From the NCBI GenBank assembly GCA_004794785.1, contig SJOL01001501.1:656124-720123 (forward strand): DNA of 64,000 bases. The letters are read 5' to 3'. This DNA is from Opisthorchis felineus (Eukaryota; Platyhelminthes; Trematoda; Opisthorchiida; Opisthorchiidae). The notes beneath the pieces were generated by a model that did no database searches, was not told the origin of the DNA, and saw nothing but the letters and a program-made list of their open reading frames with translations. Below are positions 40,501-55,500 of the stretch, one piece after another. The translations under genes were made by a program, and so were the position numbers. Positions within the stretch are counted from its first letter, which is position 1. Each line of letters begins with the position of its first letter.

Positions 40501-43500
40501 TGTGTCAGGTCGTTTTTAGGACGTCAGTCTGATAGGCGTAGTGATATTTCAGATGGATTGCAGTAATTTCAACGTTGCAGTTGAAAAGAAGACGGAAATT
40601 CCAGTAAGTTGGAGATACAGCAAACTATGGAGGCGTTAAACGAGACGCAAACTTTATTCCTCAACTAAATGTACCAAGCATAGGCCACCTTAATGTGGGT
40701 AGTATGTTAACAGGAGTTCGATACGCTGATAAAATCAGAATGACTCGACCAATAACCGCGGATGCAACAGGACACCACTAGTGAGTCTAAACGGTTTTTT
40801 TCTGAACGTTTGGAGTCTAGATAATTCTCCCACGCTTGAGGGCTCGTATTGAGCTCCTTGCACACCTCGCGATGGGCTGCGACTCCGCGGTATCTACGAG
40901 ATATATTGCGGAGACTGTCGTTCCAGTAAGTTCTTAGAATGCAAAATATTATTATCTGACTTCTGAAGCTTTCATGACTCCGTCGCAAAGCAAGAGGTAA
41001 GGACTTACATGCACCTGAGCACAAACAGATAGTTGTGCATACTTTACCGCGGTTTGTGTAGTTTAGAGTAGCGACTTCTGCTTCTCAACTGAAGAGCCTT
41101 TCCTGTTTATTATATTCTAATTTCGATATCTACAGAAGGCCGATACAGTTTGTTTTCGATATCCTTAGATTTAATCTATATCCCTACACAGAGCTTTCAT
41201 CAATCTAGAGTTGTTTTTTCTTCTGAAAATTAGAATCCCCAGTTTATTTTCCATACTAGTCTATAGCAGCGTTTTTCTAGACCCGGCTGTACTACTCCTT
41301 CACAAACTTTCACTCTTTTCATACAGAACTGGGGTACGCCATCATTCTTACTGCATGAGTACTCTGTTGTGAGCGTGCAACTTCGCTGCCCATGTGCCAG
41401 CTACTTAGAGGCGTCGAGCATGAAATACTGCCTTATGCTAGCAAGTATTTGTCAGAACAATGAAACCTAAGGTGCGAAGCAGGGAAATACAAACTGTCTA
41501 TTGGTACTGGTTGAACTTGCAAGTGAAACACATTTATACACTCAATGACGGCTCTTTTTTCTGTACTATGAGGAACCAAAGAAGTTGCCACTTTTCTCCT
41601 AATTTTGCCGACTAGGCAGCGCTCGCAATATGGGTGATGATATTGCGGTTTATGGAGGTGCTTCCAGAATCGAATATCCGTGTGGAGAAAACCAACCGGC
41701 CGAGTTTCCAGTTTGGCGATGGCAGATATCCTAGGATCCGTCGCATGCTTGATGGTGATGGTAAAATGGTAGGATCAAATAGCCCATCGGTATGTTCTAC
41801 AATGCTTTATGATTATTTTTGAATGCCCCCGTACAGAAGATAACTTTACGGTAGAATAATAAAATAAATACATCGGAACAAAGAGACTGAAACAGAGATC
41901 AAACTACTGGATACTTGCTAATTTTACGAGATCCATAGACAGTTTGCGTGGAGTTGAATGTAATGCTGGGCGCAAACTCCTGGCACCAGTGTATACCCGG
42001 GGGAATAAGACTGACGGGCAAAAGTGAACAGGCCTATCGTAAGCCATTAGCCGGTCCAAATATGAGCGACAGCAGCAACCTCTTTAGCATCGAGGTGCCG
42101 TCACCATCCGTCAATTCCATTAAGTTTCAGCGCAGCAGTGCATACCCCAGCATAACACCTTGCACGTGTTCCTGGGATTTTAACGCGAAACACGAGCGGT
42201 GTCTAAATGCAACACCGTCATTAGAAGGGAATGTCACTGTGAAGGTTACGAGTAAAGGAGGTCGGAATGCTTAGTTAAAAAATCGCAAGTTCACAGGAAA
42301 AAGAAATGAAATACACATATTTGACCAGCGTCTAAATAGACACATCCAGGCATTCTGTCGGGATGAAAATCCCAACGGTAGGAATCAAAATATATGTATT
42401 CTGCTGACTTAATCCAGGCAACATTGGGCTCTCGTCATAGTTTTTGCTAAAATCAAACGAGACGAAAAATCTGACGTGAAGATCACCTGCGATTTGTAGC
42501 TGCAAATCTCATGTATCGGAAAGTAATGCATGAAATGAAATGCATTAAGCTAAGAATTTCCGGCCACCAGATTCCAGCTGTAGAGGATAAGGATAATCAA
42601 GCTCATCGCTGCCTATGCTCCTGCAATGTCCCGCAATGTCAAATTAGGAAAACTACTTTTTCGACCAACTGTCGGACCTGGTCATATAAACACCCCTTCT
42701 TGTTGGACGATTTCATTGTTCGAGTTGATAAGGGCTTGGAAATTTGAACTAAGATACTGGGCCCATTTAAGACCGTCTCGATGAACAAAAACAGCTAAAG
42801 GCTACTGAAGAAGTGTACAGAATTTGAACTCCTAATAACAACCACCTGGTTCAGCGTGGGATGGATAATGCTTGTTACGGGTACTAGTGGATTATGTCAT
42901 TGGTAAAGTGACGTAATCGATAGTGTACTGACCACAAAACTGGAGCGCGGAGCTGGATGCCTTACGAAACACTATTTGTTACGCGTTAACGTACCCGCTG
43001 CAGTTGGAGAATAGTGAAAATTCGTGGAACAGAAGGACACCTATTCGAGATGGACGCAAAAACCGAAGAACCACGAGATGACACTGAGGTTTTGTGAGCC
43101 TTTAGCGCAAATACTGGTGGATGAACAGGTTTAAAATGTACCCGAAAGCTAGCGGACCCAAAAACTAACACATGTCCAAGTAGTTGCCGTGGATACAATT
43201 AGCAAAAAGCGAAAGCACAACCGAGATTGAATGAGAAGGATTCGTCGATATCCATCACATTTCAACAGAAGAATTTGGCGTTCACCGAAACACTCCAAGA
43301 TCCGAAAAACACAGAGGTCCGAAGGCGAATCACAAGTAACAGGAGCAAACATATGGAACACGCGTGGAAAACAAAAAAATGAATGTGGTCCAGCGGGAAT
43401 GAAGATTAATCCTACACGGATCTCCGTTTTCAAAATGACTTCTTTGCCAGCTTGAAAGCAATCTGCTGACCGAAACTCCATCATCTTCAGCCGATAGAAG

Positions 43501-46500
43501 CCAACAAGCGCAAAAAACGTAACTAGCCAAATGAAATCCTGTCAACCTGAAGGCATCATTTTGCAATACTACTCAACTGGCAAGAAGGTGTTGGTTTGAG
43601 CTAAATGGATCACCTGTCCCAAAATACAATAAAGACCTACTTAGCTGACATACCTACTGCCACAGAACTGCTGGCAATCATAGACTAACTGCAAAATGGG
43701 AGAGCAACGTAAATGGACCGTTCCCACGCGTAACTATCCAAGGTTGAAAGACTGACACTGCAGAACAGAATTCTCCAGCTGCTGTAAGGAATTTGGGATA
43801 GTAAACACAGAAGATGGACAACTAAAACGGAATCAGCCTCCCATATATAGGAGGCAAAATTGTGGATCCTATCCTATTAAGTTGGGTGGTGAAAGGAAGG
43901 AAAACAGTTCTGAAACCAGGCTACTGGGATGAATACGTTGGACGAAATAGATGCTGAGACAAGGATTCACTCTGTGCACACACACTGATTTTAAATCAAT
44001 GGTAGCATTGTTGGCAATACCGATTGTGCAAATACGAGTACCTTACAGTAGCACTTTATTTTACACTAGTAACGTTCTAGAACCCACAGCAAACGATGAC
44101 CTCAAGACACCTCCTCGAGATCCCTTCTCCTATTTTAAGCAATCAGTTATCAACTGCTTAGGGCATCTTCGAGCGCACAGCGAGTTGAATTTCGTGTAGA
44201 ATTCCGGAATAGATTACATGGAAATGAAAATAATAACGTTGATTTTCCCGCATAGCAATCTAGAGCATTTGCACCAATTCGAAATGGAACCGCTTGTCAG
44301 GCGCTTCAGAAAATGTTTCAGGAAGCCTCGTTTCTCCTGGCTGGGTGTGTACGAACTCTTTTTGGTAGGTTGCCGAAAACTGTGATGGACAGTTGCTGGC
44401 CTTGTTTCTTTAGCGTACTGTGAGGATTATATATGTTTGCATTGCAGCGTCAGTCGACACGCAAAATATAAATGGACCCCACGCTCCAGCTTTGTGAATT
44501 TCTCTCGTGATAGCATATGCACTTAACTGTATTTATTTTAATAATGGTATTTCACTCTGCTTTGGGTAAATTTGTACGCAAAAGGGATTCCGTGTGGGCT
44601 GTTTTGAATGGAGCGATTTACCATGGAAATCTGCAAAAATGCGGGTAATTTCGTAAGTGAAAATTGCCCGACATCCGGGGACCAGAATTTTCAACCGAAA
44701 ACTGACGGTGAAGTACTGAACGGGAGAATATTCGGAAAAAATCAACTAGATACCAGAGTAATCTGAAGGAAATAGTGTCGTTTTGCAAGGTTTGAGAACA
44801 CTGAATTAGGTTTTCACGTGAATGAATATGTGAGATGACGAGTATCAGCAAGCCATTGTAACGAAAACATGTGAGGCAAAGTTTATACGTGAATTCATTT
44901 CACGTGTTCAATTGAGGTTTCTTCCTCTAGGTGAAGTGCAGCTATTTCGTCCTTATTGGGGAATCATCAGTGGTGCACTTTTTAGGAAACTTAAGAGAGT
45001 TTTGAACCCTCGGCTTTCCAGCCACTGGTTGAGAATTTAATCAGTCTCCCAAGAGCGAATGCGAACGACGTGCTTTATGTTGCATACCCATTGAGGACAT
45101 CATAATTATTTCTGTAGGGCAGTTCGACAAGTGGCTTCTATCTTCCTCCAACCAGACACTTGAGTTTGTTATCGACGGAAGTCACAGGGACTCAAACAAG
45201 GGGAAGTATTTTTTGTTTGAGCAGCGGAATCGCAAAACAATTTCCTTAACCGGACAGACTAAGTGTGCCACCATTGTAATCTAATGTCTGTTGAGGTGGT
45301 CCTCGGCCTTGTCGTCTGTTATGTACGATGTTACTTCGACTCACTTAACTTTGCGGTTAATATCGCGGGTAGCAGGGTGAAGTCAATCCAGACAACAGCA
45401 GTGACGAGGCCATTCTTTTGTCGATCGTTAGCCGTATGACCGTTTTGGCTGCTCGAGTCAGTCTCATCGTAATCACGCAGAGTAAGGAAGAGGCATTATC
45501 ACAATCTACTAGGATGTGGAAATTCGGAGGAAAAACGTGAGCTTGAACGTGAGAACAACAACAAAAGTGACCCACCTGGTCTGTGGGGAATAGCTGCAGC
45601 AGGAGAACCAAAAGTAGTGTTTGCACGGGAAATGATACCGACGCCATTGAATTCCATCTTAATAGAATTGTATTTTAAAACTTAAATATTTTCTACTTGC
45701 TTGTGGCTTCGCTACGACTATGTCTACCCCGTTTTTCGTTGCAATCATTGTCACTGAACTGACCGATTCGGGTCCGGGGTTGTTAGCATCTTTTACACAT
45801 CTCAGGCTTCCAAGATAACCGTATCCCGCTTTTCTTTTGAGTCTGACCGAGTTGGACCATGAATATGACGTAGAACATATCAGTAGTAACGTCTACTCTA
45901 CTCTCGTTAGGTGGCTACGGCACAGCTTACTCATGACAATTCCTTAATCCGATTCGTGTTGGTACCGTAGAGTTCTCACGACTGTCTTCCGTTTTCTCTT
46001 GGTTCGCCGACCAGAAGAGAGACTGTTGGTGAAACTCAATAAAAAAGCCTAAAATAATCACTTAAAAAATGCAGCAAACCTCAGAGGATAAAGCGCGCGA
46101 ATAAACGGGACCGAAGGGTTTTCTGACCTTGTATGTATAAGCCTGAGTCGGTTGTGATTCTTCTTCTGATAGAAAAGAAGCACGGGCTTCTGAGTTTCCA
46201 GAAGGTCCCCAACTGTACTCAGACTATTGGCTTCCTTGTTTGTTCTTTAGGATGCCAGCTGTTGCAAACCATTTGACATTTTGTCCGCGAAGCGAATGCA
46301 ATTCACAAATTTTCCCAGTAGAACAGGTGCGAATTCGATGTCAAATGCTTCTCATTGCGCCACACGATTGGGAGAAGAAAAGACTGCGTCCAGTTTGGCC
46401 AAGGTACACTTCATCATTGGTCATGGAATCCGGCGGCCAGAACTCAGAGATGAAATTTACTGCCAGATATGCAAACAAATTCTACGCAATCCCAGTCGAC

Positions 46501-49500
46501 GTAGTGAAGCACACGGTCAGTCTTTTATCGGTTTCCGAAAGAGATTTTGAGCCCATCGTATGCCTTGCTGTCATGTTCTTCATTGACGGATTCCTCTCTT
46601 GAACCGGTTTTTCTGAATTCTTCCGTAGGACAGATATTTGTACTATTTATGCGCTATGGGATGACATAAAGTCTCGGATCCTAAGCGGCACAATGGAAGA
46701 TGATTACCTGATGGGTAGGTCTTTTCTAAAGTTAGAAATGCAGGGATGTATAACTGTGGGAAAACTAAAATACGCAGCATAACGTCGGAAGAAGATACGC
46801 CAAACTAATTTACAGTTTCTGGTGGGGCAGGCCAAAGTGACTCAGCCCAAGGCAAAGCTCCATACATTTAATTACGTCACATTCCTATTCACCTCACTGG
46901 TGATCAGTAAGTCCATGAAAGGTAATAAATGGGACACTCTATCACCAAACTCGTCAGTTGGTATAGCTGTCCACCCAGCGCTTACAGTTCATTTAGTTAG
47001 GTCTTACGATATTTGCACCTGGCTGGAAAAATAGCCTGGATGCGATAGGGGTGTGTACGATTCTGAATAAGAATGCTACTGAACGTGACAAACAAAGGCA
47101 ACAACAACAACGCTGACACAGAATCAATACAGTTGAATTCCACGCATGTGCCTGATAGATCGCTACTGAGCTAACAAAACTTTAGCCCGAATGCCTCGCT
47201 TGAAGTTGAGTTTCGGGTTTAACTTCTACGAAAAACAGTTGGTGCTTTCACCAGATACTCCCATTTGAACACTACTCTAGTTTTATTGGGAGACTCAGTT
47301 TAATCCAGCTGAATCTCTAGTTTGTTGATAGTCTCCTTCAGTTGAATGTGCTGAACCAGGTCACCTCATGTGTCAGCTAGTGCGGTATTCGAGATATCGT
47401 AGCACATCCAGCTGAAGAAGTCCATCATAAACAGGAGATTCAGCTGGATCCAGCTGAGTCTCCGGTCAAAACTAAGTCAGTGTAAAAACGGTTGTATTTG
47501 ACGAGTTCCGTCCATTTTGAGTTCAAGTAGAAAATCATAGTAGAAAATCGGGGACTGCGCTTACTTGATGATCCCCAAGGAGGGTTAAGCCGATTGTCGG
47601 CAGTCGAGTTCTCATCAACTTAATGAGTAGCGTGTTATGTTGGTCCTTTCTTATAGGCTAGGTGCGCTAGTTGGACTAATTTTAGACCAGTTCTATGGTC
47701 ATCTCCCCTTTGTCTCACTACTAGGGATTGGTTCTAGGACAATTGCTTACGAATAATTTTCCGCGGATAATTGTGAGCACCTTTTCGTCGGATTTACTCA
47801 GTTGAAGCAACCAGTCTTAGTCAAGTGTCTAAACTATTCATAGCAAAAGTTAAACATACCGTAAACATATTTTTCTGCAATTCTTTCAATAGGGTAAGAG
47901 TTTTCATTAATTCACAAGTGAGTCACAACCCTCAAGCATCGGAAAGAAATAGGGCTCCAGTGATACCAAAAGCAACGTAGCACCTGGAAGTCCGCCTTAA
48001 CCCACCGACATTATAAGCAGAGTGAAGGAGAGATGAACCCAAATAACGCTATTCTGACTTTAGGCGAACAATCCGAGAAGAAGCTGAGACCTGCCTTCAT
48101 GATTTAGTTAGTTATCGCGTCAAGTATGTACTGTGTGCAGACTACCACGTCAAGGTTTATGGCTCATGTAAACACTTGCTTGACTGGATGGAAAGTGAAC
48201 TTGTAGTTAAAAAGTCGTCTTCAACAGTAAAAGCCCACCGGTGTACTCAACTAGCAAATCGTTTACAAAGAGAACAGACACAACAGTGATCTTTTGCGTT
48301 CACTTTGGAGTCTGATCCCCAAAACAAACTGCATTCGATCATCTTTAATCTGAACAGTTACCCTCTTTTCTCACTGTAATATTATTCTGGCTTGGAAATT
48401 AGAGCCATTTTCTTTTATTGCAAACTTATTGGATGGTGACAGTTGATGAGAACAGTAGTCCTCATCATCCAGCCGTAACACTGTAAAATATGCACGTCGG
48501 TTACGAGCAGGAGAATGCCGCATCATAAATAGTGAAGTGTTTGAATTATCGACTGCTATTTCTACTCTAAGAATTGACTAGAAATAAAGCATTAGTCAAT
48601 GTGTCTAGCAGTTTGTCGCTGCTAACCTTTTATTAGCATTCATATTATCAAAACATCTGCACTTTATAGACGTAATGCACTACTCATAAGGTTGCTGAAA
48701 ATTCTTCGACAGCCCATGACCGGTTTCGCCTTCTTGGGGCTCATCAGGTGGGCGCAGTTCGCGAATTGCCGTTAATCTTATGTTCTACTTGAACCCAAAT
48801 TGCACGAAATTAGCGAAATGCACTCATTTGCATACCAAATTCGTTTTGACGGGAGACTCACCTGGACAGCACAATTCGAAGAGTGAGCAAAATGGTAGAA
48901 CACAACAAACGTTGAGTTTTTACCCCGGAACTTCTCCCATTTTTTTTTACGAAAATAGAATTCTTTTTAATATTTCCGCCAAATCATTGCATCCAGTGCG
49001 TGGCTATCCACTGAAGACACGGTCGGTCAAAAAAACTGTTACAGCTGGAACTGCTGCTCAGTATACTAATTAGGATAATCCTGTTGATCACCACTTCTAT
49101 GTTTTGGTTTAGTGCTCAAATTCTTTTAACTGAAGGCAAAATGACACAAGAAGTGGTAATGTTTTTCGAAACATTTAGCACTCCACTGTGGAAAGTTCGG
49201 AGCGACCCTCACACTTGAACCAGTGGAAGCGATTAGACTGAGTGAACTGAACCTCAATGGTACTACCGGTTATGTAAAGGTTTCCCACATGGTTTTTGTT
49301 TATTTATTGATGGAAACAACAGTGATCTACCGTGGAATATGATGCGAAAGATGTAATCCAATGTGGCCAATTAGGGGTTATTTTGACAGTAGATTATGCA
49401 ACCTGTACTGAGGTACACCACGAACTTGGATTAACAGACATGGGATTTTTGGGATTGAAGGAGAACTCACCAACAATTGAAAGATTGTCCTTTAGACTTC

Positions 49501-52500
49501 AGTTTCGGCGGACGTAAAAGCGCAGGTGTATAAAAAACGGAAGTCACATGATACATTTGCAGTTAGCTGCCACGAAGTCTTTCGAAAGGTACAGTAAGGC
49601 GACACGATATTTCAAAAATCATGCGAAATCAGCCGGTAAACAACATTTTGTCAAATTGTTTCACAGAACCTTCCTGCTATTTTACCCCTTTTTCCAGGTT
49701 GGTTTTTACTCGCTCTATGTACGGGTGTATTTGCGCCCTCGGAAAGGTTCATTAATGTATTTCGGAATTTCCTTCGTTCCGCTTCCACGAAATTCGCTCA
49801 ACTTTGTTTGCGCCGCTTACAGCGCACGTATAAGAACGGAGAACGTAATCAACCGCCGAGTTGGATTGAAATTCGTGCCACACGACTAAAGTCCGATATC
49901 CCATTGTCTGTGACCTGCATGGACGGCAGAGTATACAATGTGTTAGCAGATTCGGCTACCACGGCAGGTGAGGTGTGCCGCGCTTTGGCGAAGAAACTGA
50001 ATCTTCAAGATGCCTTTGGCTTTTCACTGTTTATCGGGGTCTTCGATAAGGTGAGCATTACACGGTCGGCGGCGAAGTATTTGTAACTTCAAAGCTGTAT
50101 TACCCAAACCTGTCCGAGACTTTTTGTTGTTGTGTGCGACCGTTATGTGTCTGAAGGAAAAAAGACTGTATGGTATACTTTACCAGGTAGGGTGGAGAGG
50201 ACTTGTGGGACGAAGTAATCGTAATGCTCAGTCAAGGGAAGACCTCATAGCACGTACAATGTCAATTCCGCTCATTTAATCTTACCCTCGTACTAAGGGA
50301 AATATTCCGCTGGTCATTCATTCCGCTAAAGAGAAGCGAATTAAAACCATCCAGGATGAATCGCTATTAAGTTGGTTTATGGGTAGACAGATGAAGTTGG
50401 ACGCTAACCCGTATGCAGAAAGACAAAGTTTTTGTCATGTACTGAATGCTTTAGCCAAACACGGCACTAAGCAAAGTGTCGGATATCTTGGACAAGTATA
50501 CGCCATTGAAGTAACTAGAGAATAGAACCAACAAATAAGGAAGTGTTCAAAAATATATCTTTAACCTTCCGCAGGTTTTCCAGAGGAGTGATTCTTCAGC
50601 CGAAGTATCATCACACCATGCAATAACATTTGGGTGTGGCCTAAAATATTGGTCAGGAACAGCGCGTCATCAGAACAAAATATCGTTATGAAGTTTTTCA
50701 ATTCTCTAACTGGTCAACTGTGTCTGCAAAATAGACTGGTGTCCACGTAATTTCAGATAATATGGACCAACAAAGTCACCATCTATTTCGTTGCTGATTT
50801 CCTCCGTCCACTACCTCACAGAAGAATACAAGATAAACCTGTCACTTCCAACTTTAGGTGTCCTCCTTAGGGAACACGTCGGACCACTTGATGGACGCCA
50901 TTAGTCAGTGCGATAAATATGCGCTGGAGAAAGGTGGCCGTGATGTGCACTCAACTTGGAATCTGTATTTTCGAAAGGAAATTTTCGCCCCATGGCACGA
51001 TCCTGCATTAGATTCAGTTTCTACAAATCTAATCTACAACCAAGTTACTCGTGGATTGCTGTATGGAGAGTATCGATGTGACAAGGTAAGTGAATCTGGA
51101 TAGAGGACGATTAACTCAATCCATGTTGTTCCCAAACCCACTGCAATCGTCATACAACAGTGATCCACTTGCATGCTTAGTATTTATAAGTTATGGATTT
51201 CATGTTTTTCTTTTTATATTTAATGGATGTCCGTTGAAACTTCTTTACGTTGAAGGATCGTCACTGTTACTGCTTTTTCCTTGTGTGACAGCCAGAGTTC
51301 ATTTGTGCTAGCACCTCGTGTTGTACCTTACACACGAGAACGAGTTAGACACCTTGTCTCCTAAACGAGTATGGAGGAGATAAAAATTTAGGCGCCATGA
51401 CTTATTGACTAATCTTGAAGATACTGGCAGTTCTACACTGAAATTTCCCACTACACACAGAAGTAGTGCTTATGGCAAGCCTGATCTAACCTGGGAACAA
51501 AAACAACTGTGCCCACATGATTGACGGTGCTGAGTGCGACAGCACCTACGTTAGCAAAACCAGCAAGCAACATTGAACACCGTCGAGGAATTCCAGAAGG
51601 CTGACCATACTGAGGTGAGTTTCAGCTAGAGTGCTGCACGCACAGACACCGTGCGCGTCCTGCAGCAAAATTTTCATGTACCATATGATTGAAAATAGAC
51701 GTCTGGTTTCCACAAATAGTCAATGCTCAACATCCAACTACCGCACGGCACGCGCCTCCACAAAACCTGAAAATTTGGCTCATTTGTTGCAGCATCCAAT
51801 AGATGCGTTTCTTTGAGCAAAAGTCTGGCGTAAAAAAATTCATATCGATCACTTTCTCCGTTTTCATGTACGTGATCACATGATGCGGTGGCTGAGTTGG
51901 CCGATCGTGTATGTGGCTCATTCACAGAGGATAACATGGATGTCAGGGTACCTGGACCTGATTAAGGTCAAAGGTGATGGGAGGTCTGGCTAACTACTTC
52001 GGGTTAGTCGTCAGGTGGGACAGTGTATCTTGTGGCCCGTCAATTACGACACCTTGTCCGCTGGCGCAGCAATGGAGGAGCGGGCACTTCTGATGGCCTC
52101 GACCGTTCATGCTGAATCAAGTCAATGGGCTATCGAACAAAGCGTTTGTTGTATTGCGCCACCTGTGAATGTAGATACAACGCATAGGCTACTGCGCATT
52201 GACTCAACTGCTTGTGGTTCGAACTCAATTCCGGATTCTTCACTACTCCTGTCTAGACTTGAGCAACATTCTCCTATCCCAGTCTTCGTGCTTCCTTCAG
52301 GTGGAATGACAGCTGGAAACCAGATGAATGCTACAACTGAGCGGTTATTATCGTTTTCATTATTATGAATGAAACGACAGCCCCAGAGTTGACTAACACC
52401 TGAGCTTTCCGGTTGAAAATAGGCTTCCATAAGGCTAAGGTTATTTTGCGTCGGACGTGCGTGTGTGCCAGTTTTGGTCAACGGAAAGCATTAACTGGGT

Positions 52501-55500
52501 GTCCCAACAACTGAGCGAAATGCTGGAGTTATTTTAAGGCGTGCAGCGTGCGGCACTAAATCAGGCTCTGTGTAAACAGGAGCTAAGCACCACACCTTGG
52601 CAACGCGGTAAACTCGGTAACAATCGAACTTTTGATTATATTGTAGAATAGGCACAAAAGAACAGAATCAGGATTTCATTTTTGATTCCACAAAACTACT
52701 CAACTTTTCTACGGAAATATGTCGGCGTGTTTAGCATTTTTTCAAACTTGTCATATTGCGGGAAATGTTCAAAGTGGAAGTAGTAAAAAATGCATTTTGA
52801 GGGCGAAAATCGTTACTTTTGTTTTTTTTTCCGAGTGTTGTATTCGCGACAGAGAACTTTGAGTCACGTGTAGGTCTGACGATCTCAAACATAAAAAAGA
52901 ACTGGGTTCGAAAGCCTACAGCGCTATCTATCACAGGTAAGCAAACGTACACAGCAAACCCCAAGTGTCCACGTTCGTGGGGTCAGTAAGTGTACAAGCC
53001 TGTTACGAATCCGCACAGCACAGAGCCAGATGACCGCACACCAGATAACCGCGAGGTGAACGGTGGCCCTGTGGCGTGCGTTGCGGTCGTCGCTTCTGAG
53101 GTCAGTCTCATGGTTCTGACTGGCGGTATGATCTACGGCGTATGGCAGGACCAATCAGGACAGGCAGAGCAGACGGAGCATGGGCTTGGACGGGTAAGAA
53201 AGTGCAGTCGCACGCACGCACGTCGGGTGAGACGGCCAATGTGCCAGTGCGAATGGCAAGTACGGAGGCAGTGATGGGGAGAAATAGGTGAAAATCGGTA
53301 GGCACACAGGCGCAGAATGGTATATTATCAGGCTGTCAAGTTAGATTCAGTACTCTCCACCATTGTCCTTCCACATTTACACTCCCCCATGAAATCACTG
53401 TGTTACACTGCTTTCTTGAGCTAAGGCTGTCAACCGGCTCATGCAACATTATCGCCGAATTCCTCCCCAGTTTCGCCTGGTACTCGTATTCAGGCCTAGC
53501 TGCCGTATTGAATTCTATTTCGATGTCGGTGATTACGTTTCCTACTCCGCTTGCTGTTACAGTGAAAACGATCTGCAGACGAAAAGCATGGGTGCCTTTC
53601 CCAACGTCTGCCTTATCCTTTGCCGAAAATGTTTCCACGAACTCTGTCACCAGGTGAACAGAGTTCACGATCGACGACACGTGGAAATCGTTGTTTGCAC
53701 GACGCATTTCTCAAACAGGTCATCAAGGTGACTGTTTTCAGTTTTTCACGATCTCCGTGCCCGGTGAAAACCCGAAATGGTTAACTTTTTCCTAAGCAAA
53801 GCACGGCGACCAGTACGGCACAAAAACTGGTGATTCTAGTCGCTCGCCTTCTTTGGAAGTGAATTTATCCCGTCTTCTTTCGTAAGACCAAATGTAACTC
53901 TCCCTGTTCACAGACGCATTATTGTCTGGAGTTTTTGGGCTAAAGCAATTAATTTAAACGATGACATCCCAATCTATTTTCGTGTTGTTTTGATGAAGTG
54001 GGCGCAGGAATTTATGGTTGCTTGAAAACACAAAATGCCAATCTTTCTATAAGGTCCATTTGTGCTAGAGTCGTTTGGTGAGGCAGCAGGTTTCCCAACA
54101 ATCAAACATGTGTCGCTGCACATGGACTCACCTGTCAATGTTAATTAAATGAATGTACATATCCGAGTCTTTTTAATAAGATATACCAATGTTACAATAT
54201 TCATACCGAAAAAAGAGTATGGCGTCAGGCCAGTGACTTCCTCTCACTAACGAATAGACCGAATAACCTAAGACGCTGCAAACCAGACGCATCTTGGCTA
54301 AAACTGCACTTACTAGCATCATTTAACAGTGGATTCCATAAAACGATCGGTGATTGACAACAGTTAGGAATGTTGACCCTCCCTGAGAAGTATAAATATC
54401 AGACAGTTGCCTTCATTTTTGAAGGCATTCTGCTTTCGAGTCGATTTTCATAAACATCTCTATTCTTTTCGTCACACTGTGCACAGAAATCTGTTCTTGC
54501 CCTGCTATTGGCTTGCAAGTATTACGTCGACCTTTGTGAGGCACGGGGGAACAGTGAGCGGCTTGCCCATATTTCTGTGGAAGCAGTTCAAACCTGGTTA
54601 ACCAGCTGGAATTGTCCATGGATTAAAGGTACCAGTGAATGGGTGAAGCAGATGTTCACGGTCAGTGTGCCTTTATGGAGTGGTTTCACCTTATCTTTAT
54701 CTCTTATAACTTCCAATGTTATCCGCCAATATAATATCCTTCCTTCATTTTCGTTCACTAGCTCGTGAGTTCGTTGCGACATTAACGGCAAAAGGATTCC
54801 TGACACTGATAAATTATGCTCCATGGATTTCTTCATCCGATGTCTTTTATCCTCAAGAGCAATATGCCAGTACACGATGGTTAGTTTAGTGGACGCAGTG
54901 TGACGAGACACAAAACTGACAGTGGATGGAAGGTCGGTGCCGGGTCGGGTCCAATAAAACACATGGGTAATGACATACCGATGGAGAATGAGCCATAGAG
55001 AGCATCCTGGAATCGCGTGTATCCTTGGAAAACGACTAGTCGTCCTGCTTGCTCGTTTGTAGCCGTGCGTCTTTCTTATGAGCGTCGTCAACGATTGACA
55101 CAAACAAACGAAATTTCAAAATCCCACGACTTATTTGCTTATGCTGTATAAATAATATGGGTAATCTGGGGTTTGTATTTTGATAAACAGCCATCCGAGC
55201 TAACTGAAACCATTGTAGTCCAGCGCCCAGGCAAATTGTAATTTAAACCTTGCTGAAATATGTAAATATCAGTCGGTGCAAAACAAACTAGACCAATAAA
55301 GTGATGTCAACACTATTTGTCCATGGCGTATTGCAGGCTCAAAGGGTATTCAGAAGAATTTCATGCTGGTACTTTTACCTGAGCCACCCATCGAAGTCCT
55401 TTTGTTGTCATTGTACACGCCAGCCAATTTGTAGCTTTACAGTATATTCCTTAGGACAACGCAGATCGGGCTCGATTATGCGCTTCAGTTAGAGCTCGCA

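Larger units (their letters stand above)
37264..41615 (+). other. Myosin VII intron packed with retroelements
   Basis: 4.35 kb. From left to right: hammerhead SINE (37640-37985, minus), RTE-like endonuclease and reverse transcriptase (37965-39735, minus), a SINE1-like copy (40125-40325, minus) and a C15 run (40344-40358). The last 1.2 kb shows nothing. Confidence 0.8.
46516..49697 (+). other. Myosin VII intron with two family A copies
   Basis: 3.2 kb. Holds the palindromic copy 47288-47463 and the hammerhead-bearing copy 48660-48875. Nothing else recognised. Confidence 0.7.

Noticed and set aside
54588..55103. 171-codon minus-strand open frame
   Set aside because: Overlaps a real exon antisense, no recognisable protein similarity.
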